Source: DASVLX01 sp036384655 (GTDB lineage: Bacteria; Actinomycetota; Actinomycetes; Mycobacteriales; Pseudonocardiaceae). Taken from it: a stretch of 59,358 nt of DNA. Within the stretch, counting starts at the first letter, position 1, and the number at the start of each line of letters is the position of its first letter. Position numbers and translations under genes: made by a program. Under the pieces are notes generated by a model that made no database searches, was not told the origin of the DNA, and saw only the letters and a list, made by a program, of their open reading frames with translations. The stretch spans positions 1-59,358 of the forward strand of contig DASVLX010000032.1 of assembly GCA_036384655.1 (NCBI GenBank), written 5' to 3'. This document shows positions 32,252-40,280 of this stretch, piece after piece.

Positions 32252-33547
32252 GTGATGGGCACAACGGAGCCACCGGAGGACGACGCCACGGATGGTGTTG
32301 AGCGTGCGGCGCGGTTGCGTAACCAGGTGGTGGACGATCTGGTCGCCGAGGGAACGATCGTGTCGGCGCCGGTAGAGGCGGCGATGCGGAGGGTTCGCCG
32401 GGAGGTGTTCGCTCCGGGTGCGGATGTGGCTGAGGTGTATCGGCCTACCCGTGGTTTCGTGACGAAGCGGGACGCGGCGGGTCATTCGTTGAGTTCGATT
32501 TCGGCGCCGCAGTTGCAGGCTCACATGTTGGAGCAGGCCGAGGTCGGGCCTGGGATGACTGTGTTGGAGGTGGGCTCGGGGGGTTACAACGCGGCGTTGT
32601 TGGCGGAGCTGGTGGGCCCGGCCGGGCATGTCACGACCGTGGACATCGATCAGGACGTGACCGATCGGGCGAGTCGGCTGCTGGCTGAGGCCGGGTATCC
32701 CGAGGTGACGGTTGTGTTGGCGGACGCCGAGGCCGGGGTGCCGGAGTATGCGCCGTACGACCGGATTCTGGTGACCGTGGGGGCGTGGGACGTGCCGCCG
32801 GCGTGGGTGGATCAGTTGGTCGACGGGGGCCGGTTGTTGGTGCCGTTGGTGCTGCGGGGCTTGTCGCGGACGATCACGTTCGAGAAGACCACGACCTGGT
32901 TGGTCAGCCGGTCGTCGAGGGTGTTCGGGTTCGTGCCGATGCAGGGCGTCGGTGCGCACGCGGGCACGGTGTGGCTGCTGCGCGGTGGCGAGGTGAGCCT
33001 GCGTTTCGACGACGACATCGCGGTGGACGCGGCCGCGTTGGAGACGGCGTTGGCGATGCCCCGGGTGGAGGTGTGGACGGGGTCGACGATCGGCCGCTTC
33101 GAGCCGTGGGCGGACGCGCATCTGTGGCTGGCGTCGGCGTTGCCGGGTTTCTGCCGGGTGGTGGTGGACCGCGAGAGGGATAGCGGGTTGATCTGCCCGC
33201 CGGGTCGGCGGTCGGGCGCGTCGTCGGTCGTCGCCGGGGGCAGCCTCGCCTATGTGACGACGCGCCGCGCCGACGACGAGAACCTGGAATGGGGTGTGCA
33301 CGCCTTCGGACCGGATGCCAGCCAGCTCGCCGACAGGGTCGCGGACCTGTTGCGGGTGTGGGGACGACAGTTGCGCGGCGGTCCGGGTCCGCAGTTTCGT
33401 GTCTATCCGGCCGGCACGCCCGATAACCGGTTGCCCGAGGCGTACGTCATCGACAAGCGGCACATCCGCATCACGATCTCCTGGCCGTCGGCGAGCACCG
33501 ACGCAGGTCAGGATGTCCCGCAAGATCAACCAAGTAAGGAGAAGTAG
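32252..33547 (+). CDS. FxLD-system PIMT-like SAM methyltransferase
   Basis: 431 aa from ATG 32252 (GTG 32249 is equally possible). The N-terminal ~230 residues are an L-isoaspartyl O-methyltransferase fold: EAAMRRVRREVFAPG, SSISAPQLQAHMLEQAEVGP, SAM motif I VLEVGSGGYNAALLAELVGP, VTTVDIDQ, PYDRILVTVGAWDVPPAWVD. About 200 further residues form a C-terminal domain found in the lanthipeptide versions. In characterised class I clusters such enzymes methylate an Asp of the modified peptide, giving an aspartimide and then isoaspartate. It ends 4 bp before the precursor gene, which contains an Asp-Gly step in the core. Confidence 0.9.
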   Translation: MMGTTEPPEDDATDGVERAARLRNQVVDDLVAEGTIVSAPVEAAMRRVRREVFAPGADVAEVYRPTRGFVTKRDAAGHSLSSISAPQLQAHMLEQAEVGPGMTVLEVGSGGYNAALLAELVGPAGHVTTVDIDQDVTDRASRLLAEAGYPEVTVVLADAEAGVPEYAPYDRILVTVGAWDVPPAWVDQLVDGGRLLVPLVLRGLSRTITFEKTTTWLVSRSSRVFGFVPMQGVGAHAGTVWLLRGGEVSLRFDDDIAVDAAALETALAMPRVEVWTGSTIGRFEPWADAHLWLASALPGFCRVVVDRERDSGLICPPGRRSGASSVVAGGSLAYVTTRRADDENLEWGVHAFGPDASQLADRVADLLRVWGRQLRGGPGPQFRVYPAGTPDNRLPEAYVIDKRHIRITISWPSASTDAGQDVPQDQPSKEK

Positions 33548-33551
33548 TCGA

Positions 33552-33752
33552 ATGGTGAGTTCCCCGTTCTCGGGCGGCGCGACGACGCTGGCCGACCGGC
33601 CCGCGCGGGCAGACGACGAGTTCACGTTGGACGTGCGTGTGCTGGTGGGTTACGGCCTGGTCATGGGGGATTGCCCCACCGACGATGGCTGCGGCAATAC
33701 CTGCCAGGAAGACGCCAGCAGTTGCGGATCGATGGCCGACAACCCGTTCTGA
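33552..33752 (+). CDS. FxLD-family class I lanthipeptide precursor
   Basis: 66 aa from ATG 33552, with AAGGAGAAG (33537-33545) as ribosome site inside the end of the methyltransferase gene. The leader contains the diagnostic F-T-L-D at residues 24-27 (DDEFTLDVRV). The core has Cys41, Cys47, Cys51 and Cys58, and dehydratable T43, T50, S56, S57 and S60, in the order GDCPTDDGCGNTCQEDASSC. TDDGCGxTC is the conserved core of this family. D45-G46 is the best candidate for the methyltransferase. The core/leader boundary cannot be fixed, but probably lies between residues 31 and 40. Likely up to four (methyl)lanthionine rings. Confidence 0.93.
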   Translation: MVSSPFSGGATTLADRPARADDEFTLDVRVLVGYGLVMGDCPTDDGCGNTCQEDASSCGSMADNPF

Positions 33753-33828
33753 GTGGTGCCGCTGCCGGGACGTCGTGGCGCGTACCGGCAGCGGGCTGCT
33801 CAACCGGCGGCGGGAAGGAGACCGGGCG

Positions 33829-36800
33829 GTGACCAGGCCGGTAGTCGCATACCGGTGGTGCGGTGTGGCGGTGTTGCGTGCCAGCACGGACCCGGGCGGC
33901 TGGGATCTGCCCGATGTGGACCTGTGCGGTGACCGTGCCATGGAACGGGGGCTGGCGTGGTTGTCGGACCTGTGGGCACACGCCGAGGTTCGGGCGGCGG
34001 TGACGTACGCGAGTCCGGCCCTGTCACGGCGGGTCGACGATGTGATCGCCGGCCGGCACGGGGATCGGCACACGGTGCGTCGGGTGGTGCTCTCGGTGGC
34101 GTCCTATCTGTTGCGTTGGCGGGGGCGCGCCACGCCGTTTGGTTTGTTCGCCGGGGTCGGGGTGGCGCGGATCGGGGGCGGCGCGAAGGTGCGGTGGGGC
34201 CGAGAACACCGCGTCGTGACACGGTCGGACGCGGGCTGGCTCGGTGGTGTTCTCGCCGGGTTGCAGCGCAACGGGCAGCTGCTGGAACGACTGTCCGTTG
34301 TGGTCACTGATGCGGCGAGCGTGCGCGGTGACCGCATCGTGGTGCCGGGACGGGCGGCCGATGATGGCGGTGGTGGGCTGGCGCCGATCGAGGTGTCCGT
34401 GCGGAACAGCCGACCGGTCCAGGCCGCGTTGGAGGCCGCCCGCGAACCGGTGAATTACCGGGTGCTGCGGGATCTGCTGCTGCGGCGGTTCCCGGCCGCC
34501 GCCGGCGAGCAGGTGGACCGGATGCTCGTCGGTCTGCTCGACCAGGGCATCCTGATCAGCAACCTCGACGCGCCGATGACCTGCTGGGACGCTTTCGGCC
34601 ACGTCCGCACCGTGCTCGGGTCGGTGAACGCCGACAGCATTCCCGAGGTCGCGGGCACGGTGCGTGAGCTGTTCGCGATTCAGCAGGAGCTCACCGCCGG
34701 GCCGGTCGGCCGCACGCTGAGCCTGGCGGTGGCCGGCCGGATGCGGGCGTTGAGCGATGCGTCGGATGTCCTGATCGTCGACACGGTCCTGGATGCCGAC
34801 GTTCAGATTCCTCACCAGGTGGCCCGGGAAGCCGCGGACGCGGTCGCGATGCTGTTGCGGCTGTCCAGCTATCCGTTCGGCTATCCGATCTGGCGGGACT
34901 ACCACGCCCGGTTCCGGGCACGCTATGGAACCGGTGCGCTCGTTCCGGTGCTGGATCTGGTCGCCGACAGCGGCCTGGGGTTTCCGGCGGACTATCTCGG
35001 CTCGGGACACGGCCGTGCCGCCCGCAAGGTCAGTGAACGGGACGAGACGCTGCTGCCGCTGATCCAGCGGGCCATGGTCGACGGCAGCGGTGAAATCGTC
35101 GTGACGGACCAGGTGGTCGAGGACCTGACGCCCGCCGACCGCACCGGGCTGGTGCATCTGCCGGATCGCGTCGAAGTGAGCGTGGAGATCCGGGCCGCCT
35201 CGGTGGACGAGCTGGCCCGAGGACACTTCGAGTTGACGATCACCGGGACACCGCGGCCGGGCAGCAGCATGGCCGGCCGCCACGCCCACCTGCTCCCGCA
35301 GGGTGCGCGGGACCTGCTCTCGGCGAGTTATGCCGCCAGCGCGCCGGACGCGGTGGCCGCCCAGTTGTCGTTCGCGCCCCGCGCTCGGCGCAACGAGAAC
35401 GTCGCCCGCACTGGGCAACTCCTGCCCCAGGTGATCCCGATCGCCGAACAGCATCAGTCGGGCAAGCCCGTGATCCCGGTCGGGGATCTCGCGGTGACCG
35501 CCGACGAACGCCGCTTCTACCTCATCCAGGCCTCCACCGGGCGACTGGTGGAGCCGCGTGTCACGCACGCCCTGGAACCCCGCACGCATACCCCACCGCT
35601 GGCCCGGTTCCTGTCCGACATCTCCACCGCGCGCGCCGCGGTCTACCGGGCGTTCGACTTCGGAGCCGCTTCCCGGCTGCCCTTCCTTCCTCGGGTGCGC
35701 TACCGGCGGACCATCCTGTCCCCGGCGCGTTGGCTGCTGACCGCTCGTGACCTGCCCGGGCGTGATGCTCCGATGGTCGGGTGGGAGGCCGGTTTGGAGG
35801 CGTGGCGCGCCCGGTGGCGGGTGCCCGAGCGGCTGGCGATGGTCGACCACGACCGCCGCCAGCCGCTGGATCTCGGCCACCGGCTGCACCGACAGCTGCT
35901 GCGCACCCGGCTGGAGCGTGCCGGTCACCTGGAACTACGGGAAACCGCATCGTCGGACGAGCTTGGCTGGCTGGGCCACGCGCACGAGGTCGTCATCCCG
36001 TTGAGGTGGGACGGCCCCACCCTCACACCGCCCACCTTCGCCACCAGTCCGAGCCGGCTGGTCACGGCGGACGCGGGACATCTGCCGGGGCACTCGAAGG
36101 TCCTCTGTGCACAGATCTATGGGCACCCGGCACGGTTCGACGAGATCCTGGTCGAACACCTCCCCACCCTGATCGGCAGCGTCGGCGCCGGTGACGGGGA
36201 CTGGTGGTTCCGGCGGCACCGACGTCTGCGGCACCCCGAGACCGACCAGTACCTCGCGGTCTGCCTGCGTCTGTCCGACCCGGATGCCTACGGGCCGGCC
36301 GCCCAGCACGTCGCCGCATGGGCGGAGGGCCTGCGGCGCGCGCGTCTGATCGCCCACCTGTCCCTGACGACGTATGAGCCCCAGACCGGCCGCTACGGCA
36401 CCGGCCCGGCGCTGGACCGCGCCCAGGACGTGTTCGCCGCCGACTCCGCGGCCGCGCTGGCACAGATCACCCTGACCCTCCACGGCGGAACACCACCGCA
36501 AGCCCTGACGGCGGCCAGCTTCGTGGACCTCGCCAAGCACTTCATTGGTTCGGCCCAGACGGGCTCGGACTGGCTGATCCGGGAACTCCACCGGGAACAC
36601 GGGCGGCTGGAGCCCACGCTGCGCCAGCAAACCTTGGACCTCGTCGCGCCGGGTGGGGCCGGGGCGACGCTGCGGTCGCTGCCCGGTGCCGAGGAGGTGA
36701 TCGCGGCCTGGCGGCAACGGGCCGCGACACTCGCCGCCTACCGGGAAGTCCTGTCCCCGCAGCGTGATCCGCTCACAGTCCTACCCGCATTGCTGCACCT

Positions 36801-36909
36801 GCACCACATCCGCGCGGTCGGCGTCGACCCCGAATCCGAACGCGTCACCGGCCGACTCGCCCGCGCCTGCGCACTCCGCGACACCGCCCACCGGACAGCA
36901 CCACAGTGA
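33829..36909 (+). CDS. Lantibiotic dehydratase LanB, full length
   Basis: 1026 aa from GTG 33829, selected for the GGAAGGAG at 33813-33820 and because the open frame upstream (to 33637) runs through the precursor gene. It uses Glu-tRNA to glutamylate Ser/Thr of the precursor and then eliminates glutamate. The glutamylation domain (about 1-730) includes SYLLRWRGRATPFGLFAGVG and later LPFLPRVRYRRTILSPARWL. The elimination domain (about 750-1026, SpaB_C type) begins HSKVLCAQIYGHPARFDEIL, with DWWFRRHRRLRHPETDQYLA. Both activities are thus in one chain. The stop overlaps the GTG of lanC. Confidence 0.92.
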   Translation: MTRPVVAYRWCGVAVLRASTDPGGWDLPDVDLCGDRAMERGLAWLSDLWAHAEVRAAVTYASPALSRRVDDVIAGRHGDRHTVRRVVLSVASYLLRWRGRATPFGLFAGVGVARIGGGAKVRWGREHRVVTRSDAGWLGGVLAGLQRNGQLLERLSVVVTDAASVRGDRIVVPGRAADDGGGGLAPIEVSVRNSRPVQAALEAAREPVNYRVLRDLLLRRFPAAAGEQVDRMLVGLLDQGILISNLDAPMTCWDAFGHVRTVLGSVNADSIPEVAGTVRELFAIQQELTAGPVGRTLSLAVAGRMRALSDASDVLIVDTVLDADVQIPHQVAREAADAVAMLLRLSSYPFGYPIWRDYHARFRARYGTGALVPVLDLVADSGLGFPADYLGSGHGRAARKVSERDETLLPLIQRAMVDGSGEIVVTDQVVEDLTPADRTGLVHLPDRVEVSVEIRAASVDELARGHFELTITGTPRPGSSMAGRHAHLLPQGARDLLSASYAASAPDAVAAQLSFAPRARRNENVARTGQLLPQVIPIAEQHQSGKPVIPVGDLAVTADERRFYLIQASTGRLVEPRVTHALEPRTHTPPLARFLSDISTARAAVYRAFDFGAASRLPFLPRVRYRRTILSPARWLLTARDLPGRDAPMVGWEAGLEAWRARWRVPERLAMVDHDRRQPLDLGHRLHRQLLRTRLERAGHLELRETASSDELGWLGHAHEVVIPLRWDGPTLTPPTFATSPSRLVTADAGHLPGHSKVLCAQIYGHPARFDEILVEHLPTLIGSVGAGDGDWWFRRHRRLRHPETDQYLAVCLRLSDPDAYGPAAQHVAAWAEGLRRARLIAHLSLTTYEPQTGRYGTGPALDRAQDVFAADSAAALAQITLTLHGGTPPQALTAASFVDLAKHFIGSAQTGSDWLIRELHREHGRLEPTLRQQTLDLVAPGGAGATLRSLPGAEEVIAAWRQRAATLAAYREVLSPQRDPLTVLPALLHLHHIRAVGVDPESERVTGRLARACALRDTAHRTAPQ

Positions 36910-38168
36910 CGACCACAACGACGACCACAGTGACCACGGCGATCGACGCACCGGATCTCACTGCGATCGCGGAACACTACGCCGCGCGGCTCGCGCGACC
37001 GGAACCACCGCCGGCGGACAAGCCCTGGGCCGGTCAATCCCTGAGTATCGGCGCCGCCGGTGTCGCGTTGCTGCACGTCGAGCGGGCCCTGGCCGGCACC
37101 GGCAGCTGGCGGCACGCCCACCAGTGGATCGCCAGTGCGGTCGCCGGCACGGTCAGCGCCAACGACCACACCGGGCTCTACCTCGGCGCCCCCGCCATCG
37201 CCTTCCTCCTCGACGCCGCCGCCACGGGCGCCCCCGACCGCTACCGAGGCGCGCTCGTCGTCCTCGACCAGCACGTGGCCGCCCTCGCTCACCGCCGCGT
37301 CGACACCGCGATGGCCCGCATCAAAGCCGGCCAACTCCCGGAATTCCGGGACTACGACGTGTTCTTCGGACTCACCGGCATCGGCGCACTGCTGTTGCGC
37401 CGCGACCCCGCCGGCGCCGCGATGGAACGCATCCTCGACTATCTCGTCGCCCTCACCCGACCCCGACAGGTTGAGGGTCTGCGGCTGCCCGGCTGGTGGG
37501 TCGGCCACGACCCACACCGCCGGATGTCCGCCGGCTATCGGGGTGGCCACGGCAACAACGGGATGGCCCACGGGATCACCGGCCCGTTGGCCCTGCTCAG
37601 CCTCGCCCTACGCCGTGGCATCACCGTCGACGGTCAACAGGCGGCCATCGCCACCATCGGCGCCTGGCTCGACAGGTGGCGACAGGACGGCGACACCGGA
37701 GTCTGGTGGCCGGAATGGATCACCCTGCCCGAACTCCGCAGCGGGCGACCCCGACAGCCCGGGCCGGCCCGGCCGAGCTGGTGCTACGGCACCCCCGGCA
37801 TCGCCCGCGCCGGCCAACTCGCCGGCATCGCCACCGGCGACACCGCCCAGCAGCGGTCCTACGAGCAGGCGCTGCTGGACTGCCTGGACGACCCCACCCA
37901 GCAACACCGCATCACCGATGCTGGCCTGTGTCACGGCTGGGCCGGGCTGTACCACACCGTCTGGCGCGCCGCCCCTGACGCACACACCCCAGCTCTCACC
38001 GCGCGCCTCCCGCACCTGGCCGCCACCCTCGCCCACCACGCCAGCCGTGATCACACCACCCCACGCGGATTCCTCGACGGCACCGCGGGAACAGCCCTCG
38101 CCCTGCACGCCGCCGCACACCACACCGCGCCGATCTCCGGATGGGACGCATGCCTCCTGATCAACTAA
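36906..38168 (+). CDS. Lanthionine synthetase C family cyclase (LanC)
   Basis: 420 aa from GTG 36906 (GTGA overlap with lanB). Zinc enzyme that adds Cys thiols to Dha/Dhb to close the rings. Zinc ligands and motifs are visible: GYRGGHGNNGMAHGITGPLA (about 210), Cys in SWCYGTPGIARAGQLAG (about 292), and Cys-His in GLCHGWAGLYHTVWR (about 341-342). Also GAAGVALLHVERALAG near the N-terminus and GFLDGTAGTALALHAAAH at the end, the usual repeats of the alpha-toroid. The first residues are a Thr run (TTTTTTTVTT), probably a spacer. It overlaps the start of the next gene. Confidence 0.93.
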   Translation: MTTTTTTTVTTAIDAPDLTAIAEHYAARLARPEPPPADKPWAGQSLSIGAAGVALLHVERALAGTGSWRHAHQWIASAVAGTVSANDHTGLYLGAPAIAFLLDAAATGAPDRYRGALVVLDQHVAALAHRRVDTAMARIKAGQLPEFRDYDVFFGLTGIGALLLRRDPAGAAMERILDYLVALTRPRQVEGLRLPGWWVGHDPHRRMSAGYRGGHGNNGMAHGITGPLALLSLALRRGITVDGQQAAIATIGAWLDRWRQDGDTGVWWPEWITLPELRSGRPRQPGPARPSWCYGTPGIARAGQLAGIATGDTAQQRSYEQALLDCLDDPTQQHRITDAGLCHGWAGLYHTVWRAAPDAHTPALTARLPHLAATLAHHASRDHTTPRGFLDGTAGTALALHAAAHHTAPISGWDACLLIN

Positions 38169-39130
38169 ACCCACCCACAACCGATCGGACCGAGCGCGCG
38201 CTCCTCAAGGTTCTGGCCGGCACCCCGCTGGCCGAGGTCGCCACCGCCGAGTCGACTGATCCGGTCGAGCTGGCCGACGCCGTCCGTCTCTACCAACAGG
38301 CCGGACGACACGCCCTCCAACAACACACCACTTCGGGCTGGTGGCAGGTCTACATCCAGTTCCACGACTGGAACACCGCCGAACACACCGCCGCCCAACA
38401 CCTGGCACCCCTGCTTCACCACGCCGAAAACGACCAGCTCCTCACCCGCTGGTGGTTCATGCGGAAACACCCTTACTGGCGGCTACGACTCCAACCAGCA
38501 ACAGACAGCCGCGCGCTCCGCGAACAACTCGGGGCCGCACTCGACGACCTCGCCGCCAACGGCCGGATCACCGGATGGCACCCGGGCATCTACGAAGCGG
38601 AAACCGCCGCATTCGGCGGCCCCACGGCCATGGACACCGCCCACACCCTGTTCTGCGAAGACAGCGCCGCCATCCTGAACCTCGCTGGAAACGGCGCCGA
38701 TGACGTCCTCGGACGACGCGAACTGTCCATGCTGCTGTGCGGAATCCTGCTCCGCGCCGCGAAACTGGAATGGTACGAACAAGGCGACATCTGGCACCGA
38801 ATCGCTCACGAACGCCGCCTACCCGACGACCTCCCCGCCGCGAAACTCGCCACCCTCAGCCACGATCTCCAACCGCTACTGCTGGCCAACACCACACCCG
38901 ACGGGCCCCTCTTCCACACCGACGGACCCCTGACACGATTCGCCAGATGGGCCAACGCCTTCCACCAGGCCGGCCACGATCTCGGCACCGCCAACCGCGC
39001 CGGCAGACTCGACCGCGGCCTCCGCCACATCCTCAGCTACCACGTCATCTTCCACTGGAACCGCCTCGGCCTCCCCGCCCACACCCAAGCCATCCTCGCC
39101 CACGCCGCCCACGCGGCGATCCTGAACTGA
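38150..39130 (+). CDS. Stand-alone thiopeptide-type bacteriocin biosynthesis (SpaB_C-like) protein
   Basis: 326 aa from ATG 38150 (the frame opens at 38141), overlapping lanC by 19 bp. It matches the LanB elimination-domain family: GWWQVYIQFHDWNTAEHTAA, LTRWWFMRKHPYWRLRLQPA, ITGWHPGIYEAETAAFGGP, AHTLFCEDSAAILNLAG, and the C-terminal GLRHILSYHVIFHWNRLGLP. The LanB of this cluster already has such a domain, so this is a second copy. Relatives act as glutamate eliminases of split LanBs or as PEARL/cyclase-type enzymes elsewhere. Here it may do a second elimination or assist another modification. Confidence 0.85.
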   Translation: MPPDQLNPPTTDRTERALLKVLAGTPLAEVATAESTDPVELADAVRLYQQAGRHALQQHTTSGWWQVYIQFHDWNTAEHTAAQHLAPLLHHAENDQLLTRWWFMRKHPYWRLRLQPATDSRALREQLGAALDDLAANGRITGWHPGIYEAETAAFGGPTAMDTAHTLFCEDSAAILNLAGNGADDVLGRRELSMLLCGILLRAAKLEWYEQGDIWHRIAHERRLPDDLPAAKLATLSHDLQPLLLANTTPDGPLFHTDGPLTRFARWANAFHQAGHDLGTANRAGRLDRGLRHILSYHVIFHWNRLGLPAHTQAILAHAAHAAILN

Positions 39131-39148
39131 CCCTGGTGTTGGCGCCGG

Positions 39149-39706
39149 TCAGTCCACGGCGGGCTTGACGACGGCCGCGTTGACCACGGCGGTCGTGGCG
39201 ACGGCGGGCTTCGGCTGGCGGAACACCACCCAGCGCATGGCCGCGTACATGTATCCGGCCTCGCAGACGGCGGCGAGCAGCCGGGACAGGTGGTAGTCCA
39301 CGCCCAGCAGAACCAGACCGGCGCCGACGCCGAGGATCCAGGCGAAGTAGTTGATCGCCACGATGATCGTGTAGCCGAGGAGTTGTGGGCCGACCGGGGA
39401 GTGCGAGCGGAAGTTGAGCGCCCGGTTGAGGATGAAGCTCAGCGCGAACGCGGTGCCGTAACTGAGGGTGATGCTCACCGGCAGTGGCCAGTGCAGCCCG
39501 CCGTGCAGCCCGATGAGCAGGCCCATGTCAACGCCGAAGGTGCTGCCGTTGACGATCAGGAAGCCGACCAGCGTCGGCGCGATGACCCGGGACAGGCCGA
39601 ACGGGAGCCATCGGACGATCGTCGCCATCGCGGCACCGAAGCGCTCGCCTCGGTGCTTGGCGCGCTCGGCGCGCGCCGTCCTGGGGGTGGCTACCTGCGG
39701 TGACAT
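39149..39706 (-). CDS. GtrA-family membrane protein
   Basis: 185 aa from ATG 39706; the open frame continues left-to-right upstream only as a shadow. Four TM segments typical of GtrA, which is thought to flip or support polyprenyl-phosphate sugars in cell-wall glycosylation: LVGFLIVNGSTFGVDMGLLI, SITLSYGTAFALSFILNRAL followed by NFRSHS, LLGYTIIVAINYFAWILGVG and AVCEAGYMYAAMRWVVFR. The N-terminus is basic, the C-terminus Ala/Val-rich. It diverges from a MarR gene and could serve the GT87 enzymes of this block. Confidence 0.85.
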   Translation of the reverse strand: MSPQVATPRTARAERAKHRGERFGAAMATIVRWLPFGLSRVIAPTLVGFLIVNGSTFGVDMGLLIGLHGGLHWPLPVSITLSYGTAFALSFILNRALNFRSHSPVGPQLLGYTIIVAINYFAWILGVGAGLVLLGVDYHLSRLLAAVCEAGYMYAAMRWVVFRQPKPAVATTAVVNAAVVKPAVD

Positions 39707-39723
39707 GAGCGTATGTTGTTCTC

Positions 39724-39741
39724 CGTATACCGGATGATACG
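39724..39741. promoter_or_regulatory. Inverted repeat in the MarR/GtrA divergent promoter
   Basis: CGTAT-ACCGGATG-ATACG, with the same step GTATAC/CGTATG recurring at 39711-39715 and 39752-39757. It lies 17 bp upstream of the gtrA start and 13 bp upstream of the marR start, so a bound repressor would cover both promoters. Confidence 0.45.
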
Positions 39742-39754
39742 AGGAGCATATCGT

Positions 39755-40261
39755 ATGAGTCTCATATCGTCGCCGGGAGACGAGGGCCGGAGCCGGCGAC
39801 GGTTGACCGTGGACATCAGGGACTCGATGCGAGAGCTGAGCATGCAGCTCACACTGCTCAACCAGCGGGTCAGCGCGCGAATCGAGGTAAGGCCGGTGGA
39901 TCTGAACTGCCTCGATGTTATCGCGCGGCGCGGTCCACTGAGTCCCAGCGCCCTGGCCCGGCACACCGGCCTGCATCCGGCCACCATCACGGGCATCCTT
40001 GACCGCCTGGAGCGCGCGCACTGGGTCGTCCGTGACCGCGACCCGCATGACCGGCGCGCGGTGCTGGTTCGGGCGCTGCCCGATCGGGGCGCGGAGATCT
40101 TTCGCCTCTACGCCGGCATGAACTCGGCCGTCGAGCGGATCTGTGCCGACTACGCCGACGAGGAGCTGCGCCTGCTGGCCGACTTCCTGCACCGCACGGC
40201 CGCCGCCGGCGGGGTGGCCACCGACGAACTCGCCGCCGACCAACCGGCCGGCGGCGAGTAG
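39755..40261 (+). CDS. MarR-family transcriptional regulator
   Basis: 168 aa from ATG 39755, preferred over the frame start at 39713 because GAGGAG precedes it. Winged helix region: CLDVIARRGPLSPSALARHT, GLHPATITGILDRLERAHWV, and the wing VRDRDPHDRRAVLVRALPDR, a signature of MarR. Helical dimerisation segments flank it. Diverges from gtrA with an inverted repeat between, so autoregulation and control of gtrA are likely. The ligand is unknown. Confidence 0.9.
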   Translation: MSLISSPGDEGRSRRRLTVDIRDSMRELSMQLTLLNQRVSARIEVRPVDLNCLDVIARRGPLSPSALARHTGLHPATITGILDRLERAHWVVRDRDPHDRRAVLVRALPDRGAEIFRLYAGMNSAVERICADYADEELRLLADFLHRTAAAGGVATDELAADQPAGGE

Positions 40262-40280
40262 CCGAGCCCTGACCGTCGGG

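Noticed and set aside
33637..33828. N-terminal extension of LanB
   Set aside because: It runs through the precursor gene in another frame; GTG 33829 has a strong ribosome site and starts in family sequence.
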